Positions 6,068-13,672 of a stretch of 17,480 bases of DNA are shown in pieces. The first letter of the stretch is position 1. Every line of letters starts with the position of its first letter. Source of the stretch: Bacteroidota bacterium. GTDB taxonomy: Bacteria; Bacteroidota; Bacteroidia; Bacteroidales; Cfx3-03. Position numbers and translations under genes: made by a program. Under the pieces are notes generated by a model, which made no database searches, was not told the origin of the DNA, and was given only the letters and a program-made list of their open reading frames with translations. The stretch lies in contig JAUZOX010000015.1 in the NCBI GenBank assembly GCA_030706265.1, forward strand, positions 1 through 17,480, given 5' to 3'.

Positions 6068-7729
6068 ATGTATAAGCTATCTTATGCTAACGGGACTACT
6101 GATATCGCGTTGAAAGGTGAAACAATAGGTCAGAATTTAAAGAAAATAGTAGATCGGTTTGGAAACAAGGAAGCATTAATTGTTCCATATCAAAATTACA
6201 GGGCCACCTATAAGGAGTTTTGGGATCAAACATCAGAAGTTGCCAAAGCTTTGTTGGCCAATAATGTACATAGAGGCAGTCGTGTTGGAATTTGGGCAGC
6301 CAATCGCTATGAATGGGTTATTGTTCAATATGCGACAGCACGGATCGGCGCCATTATGGTTAATATCAATCCTGCATATCGTCCAGTAGAATTGAAATTC
6401 GTATTAAAACATGCCGGCGTTACGACCTTACTTATGTCGAAAGGATTCAGAAATACCAATTATATTGATATTCTCGGACAAGTGAGATCAGATTGTGTTC
6501 ATCTGCAAAAGATTGTGGTTATTGATCATGACTGGCTGTCGTTTTTAGAATCAGGACAAAACATTAGTGACGAAGAGCTGAAGGAAGCTGAAGATAGTCT
6601 TCAGTTTGATGATCCGATCAATATTCAATATACCTCAGGTACGACAGATTTTCCCAAAGGTGCAACTCTTTCCCATCATAATGTTTTGAATAATGGATTC
6701 TTTATCGGCGAACGCTTAAAATATTCCGAGAACGACAGGGTCTGCATACCGGTTCCGTTTTATCATTGTTTTGGAATGGTGTTGTGTAATATGGCTTGTA
6801 CTACACATGGGTCATGTATGGTGATTTCAGGAGAAGCATTTGATCCGGAGACAGTGCTGAAAATAGTTCAGGATTTAAAATGTACCTCCCTGAATGGTGT
6901 TCCGGCCATGTTTATTGCAGAACTTGAACACCCCAATTTCGATAAATACGATTATTCATCTTTACGCACGGGGATTATGGCCGGTTCAACCTGTCCGATC
7001 AAGGCAATGCGTGGCGTGCAGGAAAAGATGAACATGACCGAAGTTGAGATTTGTTATGGTATGACTGAAACATCTCCGGTATCGGTACAAACGATGCCAG
7101 ATGATCCGATCGAAAAACGGGTCGCTACTGTTGGACGTGTCCATCCTCATATCGAAATAAAAATCATTGATCCGCAAACAGGTAAAATTCTTCCGATAGG
7201 CCAGGAAGGTGAGTTATGCACCAGAGGTTATTCTGTGATGCTGAAATACTGGAACAATGAGGAAGCTACTAAAAAAGTGATTGATGACTCTCGTTGGATG
7301 CATAGCGGCGATGTGGCTGTTATGGATAGTGACGGTTATGTGAAAATCGTAGGTCGTATCAAGGATATGATTCTTCGCGGAGGAGAGAATATCGGCCCTC
7401 TTGAAGTTGAAGAATACCTGTTGTCGCATAAAGCCATTGGGGAAGTCCATGTGATTGGAGTTCCCAGTTACAAATATTGCGAAGAAGTGATGGCCTGGGT
7501 TAGGTTTAAATCGGGGATGTCGGCAACCGAACAGGAATTGCATGACTTTTGTTACGGGCAGATTGCGACTTACAAAATTCCGAAATACTGGAAATTTGTG
7601 GATGGTTTTCCAATAACCATATCGGGCAAGATCCGGAAGGTTGAAATGCGGGAGATCTCAACCAAGGAACTTGGTTTAACCGGAAGGGATCCAAGGGAAT
7701 CTTTTGATGGGGAGAACACAAAAAACTAA
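6068..7729 (+). CDS. Acyl-CoA synthetase (AMP-forming), medium/long-chain fatty-acid CoA ligase type
   Basis: This 553-residue ANL-superfamily adenylate-forming enzyme activates a carboxylic acid, probably a fatty acid, to acyl-AMP and then acyl-CoA in the cytoplasm. Core motifs appear in order: the ATP loop YTSGTTDFPKGATLSHHN at 188-205, YGMTETSP at 330-337, GELCTRGYSVMLKYW near 381-395, and HSGD at 412-415. The hinge region GYVKIVGRIKDMILRGGENI (423-442) and the C-terminal SGKIRK follow, with catalytic Lys521. The ATP loop has Asp where TSGTTG is usual. The full length and two-domain form agree with COG0318 enzymes. The gene is monocistronic, with a -7 element upstream and a terminator after it. 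The acyl chain length cannot be read from the sequence. Confidence 0.9.
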   Translation: MYKLSYANGTTDIALKGETIGQNLKKIVDRFGNKEALIVPYQNYRATYKEFWDQTSEVAKALLANNVHRGSRVGIWAANRYEWVIVQYATARIGAIMVNINPAYRPVELKFVLKHAGVTTLLMSKGFRNTNYIDILGQVRSDCVHLQKIVVIDHDWLSFLESGQNISDEELKEAEDSLQFDDPINIQYTSGTTDFPKGATLSHHNVLNNGFFIGERLKYSENDRVCIPVPFYHCFGMVLCNMACTTHGSCMVISGEAFDPETVLKIVQDLKCTSLNGVPAMFIAELEHPNFDKYDYSSLRTGIMAGSTCPIKAMRGVQEKMNMTEVEICYGMTETSPVSVQTMPDDPIEKRVATVGRVHPHIEIKIIDPQTGKILPIGQEGELCTRGYSVMLKYWNNEEATKKVIDDSRWMHSGDVAVMDSDGYVKIVGRIKDMILRGGENIGPLEVEEYLLSHKAIGEVHVIGVPSYKYCEEVMAWVRFKSGMSATEQELHDFCYGQIATYKIPKYWKFVDGFPITISGKIRKVEMREISTKELGLTGRDPRESFDGENTKN

Positions 7730-7766
7730 TTTGATACTGTTTATTGATTTTTAGATTATCGATAAA

Positions 7767-7808
7767 AGAGGGCTGTCTGTTGTTTCGGACAGCCCTCTTC
7801 TTTATTTT
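7767..7808 (+). terminator. Intrinsic terminator after the acyl-CoA synthetase gene
   Basis: A strong GC-rich stem, AGAGGGCTGTC (7767-7777) with GACAGCCCTCT (7788-7798), is followed by a T-rich tail (TCTTTATTTT). Confidence 0.9.
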
Positions 7809-8172
7809 ACAGAAATTAAGTCATGTGTTCAAATTCTGTAAATGTGCGCGTTGACGTATTTATGCGTTAAATCAGGCTACTATTATTTTGATAATGTAAG
7901 GGTATCTGGAACTCAATTGAAAGAGCTTATAGATGCTTGTGCTCACAATCATGCCCGTTTCATTTATTGTATATTCTACAGGAATACACGGACTACTGTC
8001 AGTGGTTCAAAGTGATAGCAGTTTAAAAATGGAAATTTGGTTGGCGCTTTGAATTCAATGAAAAAAAATTATACTTTCGGCAAGTAAAACAGTGTTGTGA
8101 TAGCTTCGCTATTGTAGTACATCTTTTTTTAACATATCTGGATGATTTTTAACTAATAATAACCTAATCTAA
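7809..8172. other. Intergenic region before the Gfo/Idh/MocA gene
   Basis: This 364-bp spacer has no convincing ORF. CATGCCCGTTTCAT at 7950-7963 is the exact reverse complement of the repeat core at 1562-1575. A small hairpin ATAGC-TTC-GCTAT lies near 8100-8112. TATACTTTCG (near 8069) resembles a degenerate -7 element, but no exact TANNTTTG was found. Confidence 0.4.
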
Positions 8173-9591
8173 ATGGAAAATAAATCACGCCGCGATTTTC
8201 TCAAGTCATCACTTCTGACTGGAGCCGGCTTAATTGTCATGCCAACTATCCTGCCGGGTTCTGCTTTTGGAGCGAGAAAGGCGAATGACAAAATTCAAAT
8301 TGCACAAATAGGATGTGGAAGAATGGGCTCCGGCGATATGGCCGGTACGATGGCTCATACTGATCTTTGCAGGTTTGTTGCGGTTTGCGACCTCGACTCA
8401 AGACGCCTTGAAATAGCCAGGACGACTGTTGAGCAGTTTTACAAGAAAAGGGGTGAGAAGGATGTGGTCATCAAAGGCTATCACGATTTTCATGATGTTC
8501 TCTCCCGCCCTGACATTGACGCTGTTATTGTAAGTGTACCCGATCATCAGCATGCATTTGTAGCGGTTCAGGCCATTCTTGCCGGAAAAGATGTATATGT
8601 TCAAAAGCCCATGACTTATTCCATTGCAGAAGCCATCGCACTTCGAACAGCTGTCCGCGCTCGCAAGAGAATACTCCAAACCGGAAGTCAACAACGTTCA
8701 CAGCATCCATGGGAAACATTCCGGATTGCAAGTGAAGCCGTTCGTAACGGAAGGATTGGCGAATTGAAAACCATCAAGGTTGGCGTCGGTCTAGACAAAA
8801 TCAAGGGCGTAGCACCGATTCCTCAGACACCTCCGGCAAACCTGGATTACGAACGCTGGTTAGGCGCTGCTCCCGAACAACCTTATATGGAATATCGTGT
8901 TCACCCACAGGATAGCATTGATGGCCGTCCGGGATGGATCACCACCGAAGATTTTGGACTTGGGATGATCACCAACTGGGGCGCTCATCACATCGACATT
9001 GCACAGTGGGCAATGGGAATGGAACTGAGTGGTCCGGTTTCGGTCGACGGGAAAGCCGAATTTATGAAAAACGATGTTTGGACGGTACATTCCAGTTATC
9101 ATATTGAGATGCTGTACAAAAATGGCGTTCAGCTGATCATGGACAATAAATTCCAAAATGGCCTCTTGTTTGAAGGTACGGAAGGTTCCGTATTTTGTAC
9201 GCGCGGTTCTGAAAAGGTGACCAAGAGCGACGGGAATGCATCAGATGCCAATGCCGCTTCCAAATCGCTGTGGGCAAGCAATGATAAGATCTTGTCATCC
9301 CGTGTCGGACCAGAGGGCAAGATCTGGATGCCAAGCGACAATCATTATCGTAACTGGCTTGAAAGCATCATCAGCCGGAAAGATCCTATTGCTCCGGTTG
9401 ACCAGGGGGCACGCAGCCTTGAAGCATGTGCAGTTTCATGGATCAGCATGAAATTAAACCGCAAGCTGAATTGGGATCCCGATAAGGAAATGTTCATCGG
9501 CGATGCCGAAGCCAATGCCATGTGCTCACGTAAAGCCCGTAAACCGGAATATGATGTTAATCTGATCATGAAAAAGGCGAAACTGGCTTAA
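8173..9591 (+). CDS. Tat-exported Gfo/Idh/MocA family oxidoreductase
   Basis: This 472-residue NAD(P)-dependent oxidoreductase probably acts on a sugar or polyol. The N-terminus is a twin-arginine signal: SRRDFLK at 5-11, the hydrophobic segment LLTGAGLIVMPTILPG, and cleavage near AFGA. A periplasmic location is therefore predicted. The Rossmann motif GCGRMG is at 47-52. The family's usual EKP motif is QKP here (144-146 in VYVQKPMTYS), a form I associate with exported relatives in Bacteroidetes and Planctomycetes. The C-terminal region contains WGAHHIDIAQWAMG (near 275-288), matching the family's substrate-binding HxxD/H region. The gene stands alone, not in a sugar-utilisation cluster, so no substrate can be named. 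The start is fixed by the Tat signal. Confidence 0.92.
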   Translation: MENKSRRDFLKSSLLTGAGLIVMPTILPGSAFGARKANDKIQIAQIGCGRMGSGDMAGTMAHTDLCRFVAVCDLDSRRLEIARTTVEQFYKKRGEKDVVIKGYHDFHDVLSRPDIDAVIVSVPDHQHAFVAVQAILAGKDVYVQKPMTYSIAEAIALRTAVRARKRILQTGSQQRSQHPWETFRIASEAVRNGRIGELKTIKVGVGLDKIKGVAPIPQTPPANLDYERWLGAAPEQPYMEYRVHPQDSIDGRPGWITTEDFGLGMITNWGAHHIDIAQWAMGMELSGPVSVDGKAEFMKNDVWTVHSSYHIEMLYKNGVQLIMDNKFQNGLLFEGTEGSVFCTRGSEKVTKSDGNASDANAASKSLWASNDKILSSRVGPEGKIWMPSDNHYRNWLESIISRKDPIAPVDQGARSLEACAVSWISMKLNRKLNWDPDKEMFIGDAEANAMCSRKARKPEYDVNLIMKKAKLA

Positions 9592-9612
9592 TCCGGTATC
9601 AGTAAATATATT

Positions 9613-9660
9613 AGTCATGCAGGAGCAGCCACGGTGGCATAATCCTGCATGACTTTTTTG
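9613..9660 (+). terminator. Intrinsic terminator after the Gfo/Idh/MocA gene
   Basis: A 12-bp perfect outer stem, AGTCATGCAGGA (9613-9624) with TCCTGCATGACT (9643-9654), is followed directly by a T run. The loop contains a second small stem, GCCAC/GTGGC. Confidence 0.92.
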
Positions 9661-9796
9661 TTCTCAAACGGTTTAATCATTTATTTTAAAGGATTAATAA
9701 AACATCAACATGATCCTCATTTCCTTTCAAGGAAGTTAAATTATCAGCATTACTGGCAATTTTTTATCTGTGAATTAGGATGTGGCATTTGATTTT

Positions 9797-9827
9797 GTTG
9801 ATACTCCATGATTTTTGTCTATCTTTG
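9797..9827 (+). promoter_or_regulatory. Promoter of the thrS-infC-rpmI-rplT operon
   Basis: GTTG (9797-9800) and TATCTTTG (9820-9827) are separated by 19 bp, a close match to the Bacteroidetes -33/-7 pattern. The expected transcription start near 9833 lies downstream of the in-frame ATG at 9808, which rules that codon out as the thrS start. Confidence 0.8.
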
Positions 9828-9855
9828 CACTTCGTTTAAAAATCAGACCTCTGTT

Positions 9856-11790
9856 ATGATTAACATTACATTACCCGATAATTCGGTTCACCAGTTTGAA
9901 GAAGGCGTTACTGCACTTGAAGTGGCTCGCAGTATTAGCGAAGGTTTAGCCCGAAATGTACTTGCTGCAAAAGTTGATAATGAAATATGGGATGCAACAC
10001 GCCCAATCAATCATGATGTAAAATTGAGGTTATACACATGGGATAATACCGAGGGGAAAGCCGCCATGTGGCATTCATCTGCTCACCTGATGGCTGAAGC
10101 AATCGAATTGCTATTCCCGAATGTTAAGTTTGGTATTGGCCCTGATATCGAAAATGGTTTTTATTACGATATGGATTTTGGCGATCACAACGTCGTTGCT
10201 GAAGATCTGGTAAAGATTGAAGCAAAGATGATAGAACTGGCCCGTCAAAAACAACAATTCATTCGTAAAGATGTATCTAAAAAAGATGCGATTGAATACT
10301 TCACCAAAAAAGAGGATCCATACAAGCTTGAATTGATCAATGATCTGCAGGAAGGTTCAATCACTTTTTACGAGAGTGGTTCATTTACCGATTTGTGCCG
10401 TGGTCCGCATATTCCCGATACCAGTTTCATTAAGGCCGTTAAGCTCTTGAAAATTGCAGGAGCCTATTGGCGTGGTGACGAAAAACGCAAACAACTTACC
10501 CGTATTTATGGCATCACTTTTCCAAAGCAGAAAGAACTGACCGAGTATCTCGAATTATTGGAAGAAGCCAAGAAACGCGATCACCGCAAGTTGGGTAAAG
10601 AGATGGAGCTCTTTGCTTTTTCGCAGAATGTAGGTTCGGGCTTGCCTTTGTGGCTGCCAAAAGGAACTGATTTGCGAATGAGACTGGAGAATTTCCTCAG
10701 AAGCGTTCAAAAGAAAGCAGGCTATTTGCAGGTAATCACTCCGCATATTGGAAATGTAGAACTCTATAAGACATCCGGGCATTTCCAGAAATATGGAAAG
10801 GATTCTTTTCAACCCATTGATACGCCGGTTGAGGGAGAACAATTCATGCTTAAACCCATGAATTGTCCCCACCATTGCGAAATTTACAAAGTAAAACCCC
10901 ATTCATACAAAGACTTACCGGTTCGTCTTGCCGAATTTGGAACCGTATATCGTTATGAACAAAGTGGTGAACTACATGGTTTAACAAGGGTGCGTTCCTT
11001 TACTCAGGACGATGCGCATATCTTTTGCCGCCCCGATCAGCTGAAGCAAGAATTTATCGGTGTGATTGATATTGTTCTTCACATCTTTAAAGTATTGCAT
11101 TTTGATGATTACACCGCTCAAATCTCTTTGCGTGACCAAAATGACAGGGCAAAATACATCGGTACCGACGAAAATTGGGAAAAAGCAGAACAGGCAATTT
11201 TGGAGGCTACACAGGAAAAAGGAATGAAGACCACCGTTGAGTATGGCGAAGCCGCTTTTTATGGCCCGAAACTTGATTTCATGGTTCGTGATGCTATCGG
11301 TCGCAAATGGCAACTTGGGACGATCCAGGTAGACTATAACTTACCTGAGAGATTTGATCTTGAATATGTTGGAAGTGATAACCAAAAGCATCGTCCGGTG
11401 ATGATTCATCGTGCGCCTTTCGGTTCGATGGAGCGTTTTGTAGCCGTGCTGATTGAACATACTGGAGGAAAATTTCCGCTGTGGTTAACCCCGGAACAGG
11501 CCATTATTTTACCAATCAGTGAAAAATATCATGAATATGCAAATAATGTTTTAAATTTGCTGAATAATTCCGATATTCGCGCCACAATTGATGAGCGCAG
11601 CGAAAAGATAGGTAAAAAGATCAGAGACGCTGAACTTCAAAGGATTCCGTATCTACTTATTGTAGGGGAAAAAGAGGCTGCCGAAGGGAATATCTCTGTC
11701 AGAAAGCAGGGAAGTGGAGATTTAGGCACTTTTAGCATCGAAAAATTTGCTAATTTAATTAATGACGAAATCAAAACCATACTCGGATAA
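9856..11790 (+). CDS. thrS: Threonine--tRNA ligase
   Basis: This class II aminoacyl-tRNA synthetase charges tRNA-Thr in the cytoplasm. With the start at 9856 it is 644 residues, normal for the family. An in-frame ATG at 9808 is rejected because it lies upstream of the promoter -7 element. Domains in order: TGS (1-60); editing/SAD domain with HSSAH (73-77) and CRGPH (181-185); class II catalytic core (about 250-540); and anticodon-binding domain (about 545-644). The zinc ligands are Cys337 (MNCPHHC), His388 (DDAHIF) and His518 (MIHRAPFGSMERF, also motif 3). Motif 2 is RYEQSGELHGLTRVRSF. The gene heads an operon with infC, rpmI and rplT, an order conserved in Bacteroidetes. Confidence 0.97.
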   Translation: MINITLPDNSVHQFEEGVTALEVARSISEGLARNVLAAKVDNEIWDATRPINHDVKLRLYTWDNTEGKAAMWHSSAHLMAEAIELLFPNVKFGIGPDIENGFYYDMDFGDHNVVAEDLVKIEAKMIELARQKQQFIRKDVSKKDAIEYFTKKEDPYKLELINDLQEGSITFYESGSFTDLCRGPHIPDTSFIKAVKLLKIAGAYWRGDEKRKQLTRIYGITFPKQKELTEYLELLEEAKKRDHRKLGKEMELFAFSQNVGSGLPLWLPKGTDLRMRLENFLRSVQKKAGYLQVITPHIGNVELYKTSGHFQKYGKDSFQPIDTPVEGEQFMLKPMNCPHHCEIYKVKPHSYKDLPVRLAEFGTVYRYEQSGELHGLTRVRSFTQDDAHIFCRPDQLKQEFIGVIDIVLHIFKVLHFDDYTAQISLRDQNDRAKYIGTDENWEKAEQAILEATQEKGMKTTVEYGEAAFYGPKLDFMVRDAIGRKWQLGTIQVDYNLPERFDLEYVGSDNQKHRPVMIHRAPFGSMERFVAVLIEHTGGKFPLWLTPEQAIILPISEKYHEYANNVLNLLNNSDIRATIDERSEKIGKKIRDAELQRIPYLLIVGEKEAAEGNISVRKQGSGDLGTFSIEKFANLINDEIKTILG

Positions 11791-11844
11791 GATCCGCGAA
11801 ATAAAATAAATACGAAGTCAAACTAATCAATAGGAGAACAAACG

Positions 11845-12405
11845 ATAGCAACATTACCAACTAAACCGAGGGGTCCCAGGGGGCCGCATGTGAAACCTGA
11901 GAATCCCCACAAGATCAATGAATTTATCAAGGCACCTGTTGTACGGGTTGTCGGTGATAATATTGAACAGGGTATCTTTAATATTAAAGAAGCTTTGGAA
12001 ATAGCTGCCCGTTTAGAACTTGATTTGGTTGAAATTTCACCCACTTCAGTGCCGCCGGTCTGCAGGGTGATAGATTACCGGAAGTTCTTATATGAGCAGA
12101 AGCGGAAACAAAAAGAGATCAAGGCGAAAACGGCCAGGATTGTTGTTAAGGAAATCCGACTGGGGCCCAATACTGATGACCATGATTTCAATTTTAAGCT
12201 GAAACATGCTATCAACTTTCTGCAGGAAGGTGCCAAAGTGAAAGTGGATGTCTTCTTTAAAGGACGTTCGATTGTTTATAAGGACCAAGGTGAAATCATA
12301 TTATTGAAATTTGCTCAAAGCCTTACCGATTACGGCAAGGTAGAACAACTGCCCAGACTTGAAGGAAAGCGAATGATCATGATTATTGCCCCCAAAAAGA
12401 ATTAA
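11845..12405 (+). CDS. infC: Translation initiation factor IF-3, predicted AUA start
   Basis: IF-3 binds the 30S subunit, keeps subunits apart and checks the start codon. The family match is clear from HKINEFIKAPVVRVVGDN, LDLVEISPTSVPPVCRVIDYRKFLYEQKRKQKE, VKEIRLGPNTDDHDFNFKLKHA and the C-terminal LEGKRM. The open frame runs from a stop at 11824 with no ATG in the N-terminal region. ATA at 11845 follows AGGAG (11832-11836) with an 8-base gap, an ideal arrangement, giving 186 residues starting ATLPTKPRGPRGPHVKPEN after the initiator. GTG at 11890 (171 residues) is the alternative. Non-AUG starts on infC are well known from E. coli (AUU), where they allow IF-3 to limit its own synthesis. The gene starts 54 bp after thrS, in the same operon. 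Confidence 0.93.
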   Translation: MATLPTKPRGPRGPHVKPENPHKINEFIKAPVVRVVGDNIEQGIFNIKEALEIAARLELDLVEISPTSVPPVCRVIDYRKFLYEQKRKQKEIKAKTARIVVKEIRLGPNTDDHDFNFKLKHAINFLQEGAKVKVDVFFKGRSIVYKDQGEIILLKFAQSLTDYGKVEQLPRLEGKRMIMIIAPKKN

Positions 12406-12445
12406 TTGCATATTATTAATAATCACACAAATAAAAACTGAAGCA

Positions 12446-12640
12446 ATGCCTAAAATGAAGTCAAAATCTGGCGCCAAGAAACGTTTTACTGTGACAGGCA
12501 CCGGTAAATTGAAAAGGAAGCATGCTTATAAGAGCCACATTCTGACAAAGAAAACGAAAAAGCAAAAGCGTAACCTGACTTATTTTGCTATCGTTGACAA
12601 CACAAATGTTAAGGCTGTTAGAGATATGCTACAGTGCTAA
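12446..12640 (+). CDS. rpmI: 50S ribosomal protein L35 (bL35)
   Basis: This is a 64-residue, very basic 50S protein. MPKMKSKSGAKKRFTVTGTGKLKRKHAYKSH is the L35 signature, and the length is typical. An in-frame ATG at 12386 lies inside infC and would add 20 non-homologous residues, so 12446 is chosen. It begins 40 bp after infC in the conserved infC-rpmI-rplT order. The C-terminal half (LTYFAIVDNTNVKAVRDMLQC) matches Bacteroidetes L35. Confidence 0.95.
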   Translation: MPKMKSKSGAKKRFTVTGTGKLKRKHAYKSHILTKKTKKQKRNLTYFAIVDNTNVKAVRDMLQC

Positions 12641-12656
12641 TTATTAAATTTTAACC

Positions 12657-12701
12657 TTACTTTTAGCTTGTTAAGATCCTGTAAGAGGGACGCTAAAGTA
12701 A
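12657..12701 (+). promoter_or_regulatory. Hairpin between rpmI and rplT, candidate L20 autoregulatory site
   Basis: TTACTTTTAGC (12657-12667) pairs with GCTAAAGTAA (12692-12701) with one bulged T, enclosing a 24-nt internal region (TTGTTAAGATCC...). It ends 14 bp before the rplT ATG and has no U-tract, so it is not a terminator. L20 represses its own operon through an mRNA mimic of its 23S rRNA site in E. coli and B. subtilis; the same role here is inference. Confidence 0.45.
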
Positions 12702-12715
12702 AAAACTGAGAAGTA

Positions 12716-13063
12716 ATGCCAAGAAGTGTAAATGCAGTTGCCTCAAGGGCAAGAAGAAAAAAGATCCTCAAACTCACCAGAGGATACTTTGGACGTCGTA
12801 ATAACGTCTGGACCGTTGCGAAAAATACCTGGGAAAAAGGTCAGCAGTTTGCTTATCGTGACCGTCGCGCCAAGAAAAGAAACTTCAGAAATCTTTGGAT
12901 TATCCGTATTAATGCTGGTGTGCGTCAGTTTGGTCTGTCATACTCCGCATTCATGGGATTGATTCATAAGAACAACATTGAAATTAATCGTAAAACCCTT
13001 GCCGATTTGGCAATGAATAACCCTGAAGCTTTCAAAGCTGTTGTGGAAAAGGTTAAAAAATAG
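12716..13063 (+). CDS. rplT: 50S ribosomal protein L20 (bL20)
   Basis: This is a 115-residue basic protein of the large subunit that binds 23S rRNA early in assembly and can repress its own mRNA. The sequence MPRSVNAVASRARRKKILKLTRGYFGRRNNVWTVAKNTW... with YRDRRAKKRNFRNLWIIRINAG and LADLAMNNPEAF is diagnostic. Length is normal. It is the last gene of the operon, 75 bp after rpmI, with the candidate regulatory hairpin in the gap and a strong terminator 20 bp after the stop. GAGAAGTA precedes the ATG, a weak ribosome-binding sequence. Confidence 0.97.
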   Translation: MPRSVNAVASRARRKKILKLTRGYFGRRNNVWTVAKNTWEKGQQFAYRDRRAKKRNFRNLWIIRINAGVRQFGLSYSAFMGLIHKNNIEINRKTLADLAMNNPEAFKAVVEKVKK

Positions 13064-13079
13064 TTTTATCTTTTGATAA

Positions 13080-13110
13080 GAAAAAGGATGCCCATCGGCA
13101 TCCTTTTTTT
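13080..13110 (+). terminator. Intrinsic terminator of the thrS operon
   Basis: AAAAGGATGCC, loop CATC, then GGCATCCTTTTTTT: an 11-bp stem whose descending arm runs into seven T residues. Confidence 0.95.
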
Positions 13111-13114
13111 GTGT

Positions 13115-13401
13115 GAGGCCGTCTGAAAAGCCAAAAAGAAAGATGCTCTCCTTTTATCAGGTTATTTTTGCCAGGTTGCAACAATAGTCAACTGCCAGGA
13201 CTCGGTTTCCATCTTTGTTAATTCACGCAGGCGAAACCTTCTGAAGCCTTTGCTGTTTCTATGGTTGTCGCATGTTTGAATGGTTGGTTTCAATATTTTA
13301 AAGACACGAACATGCCCAAACTGTACAAGTTTGAGGCTTTCACTTTATTTATTCACCCACTGTTGATAATTTATGACGCACCGGACTATTACGACAGCCT
13401 C
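13115..13401 (-). mobile_element. Decayed IS1182-like insertion remnant with terminal inverted repeats
   Basis: GAGGCCGTCTGAAAAGCC (13115-13132) and, on the other strand, GAGGCTGTCGTAATAGTC (13401-13384) match at 13 of 18 positions and begin with the GAGGCTGTC ends common in Bacteroidetes IS1182-type elements. The 287-bp unit between them keeps only the end of a transposase frame, so it is internally deleted and not autonomous. No clear target-site duplication was seen. It sits immediately after the rplT terminator. Confidence 0.6.
13162..13344 (-). pseudogene. IS1182-like transposase, C-terminal fragment
   Basis: The minus-strand frame has 60 open codons ending at TAA (13164-13162). The last 30 or so, SKGFRRFRLRELTKMETESW and the following LTIVATWQK, match in form the C-terminus of IS1182-family DDE transposases (commonly NKGFRRFRLRGL.KVETEW.L...HNL.K). 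The catalytic DDE region is absent and the frame has no start codon. Upstream it is closed by TAA at about 13345. Recognition is from memory of the family pattern, so confidence is moderate. Confidence 0.5.
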
Positions 13402-13553
13402 TTTTTTATTCCGGTCCGGATTACAGTGAACAATAGGAGCTGCAAAGTTTTATAGAAATCCTCATATATCTGTAAGAAAAATCAGTCATTTATCATAAGT
13501 TGTTAAATTTTTAAATAATTCCAATATATTACAGGAGCAATCAATTTCTGCTT

Positions 13554-13561
13554 TACATTTG
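13554..13561 (+). promoter_or_regulatory. -7 promoter element of the asnB leader transcript
   Basis: TACATTTG followed by CAGC fits TANNTTTG. It predicts a start near 13567, about 15 bases before the Asn-rich leader ORF and about 225 bases before asnB. No -33 motif was recognised. No second TANNTTTG occurs between the leader terminator and asnB. Confidence 0.65.
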
Positions 13562-13582
13562 CAGCATCAAAACACAATCGAC

Positions 13583-13639
13583 ATGTTTATCCTGAACAAT
13601 TTTAATCTTCTAATTAATAATAATCCGTTTGAAAGATAA
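13583..13639 (+). CDS. Asn-rich leader peptide (attenuator)
   Basis: This 18-codon ORF encodes MFILNNFNLLINNNPFER. Six of the 18 residues are Asn (codons 5, 6, 8, 12, 13 and 14), with three consecutive AAT codons at 13616-13624. It starts about 15 bases after the predicted transcription start. It is followed at 3 bases by a G-rich stretch (13642-13649) and then by a strong terminator at 13673, with asnB downstream. The peptide itself probably has no function. Ribosome pausing on Asn codons when charged tRNA-Asn is low would be the signal. Composition, position and the downstream gene all agree, but translation is not proven. Confidence 0.75.
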   Translation: MFILNNFNLLINNNPFER

Positions 13640-13641
13640 AT

Positions 13642-13649
13642 GGGGGGAG
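13642..13649 (+). promoter_or_regulatory. Candidate antiterminator strand
   Basis: GGGGGGAG begins 2 bases after the leader-peptide stop. GGGGAG can pair with TTTCCC (13681-13686), the top of the terminator's ascending arm, with two G-U pairs. A ribosome terminating at 13637-13639 would cover it, whereas one stalled at the AAT run would leave it free. This pairing is inferred by eye. Confidence 0.4.
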
Positions 13650-13672
13650 ATTGATTGTTAAAAAAATATAGC

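Noticed and set aside
9808..9855. In-frame upstream ATG extending thrS by 16 residues
   Set aside because: It lies upstream of the promoter -7 element, so it would not be in the transcript; the added residues are not part of the TGS domain.
13261..13455. Plus-strand ORF of 64 codons downstream of rplT
   Set aside because: It runs antisense through the IS remnant and its right inverted repeat, and has no family likeness or ribosome-binding context.
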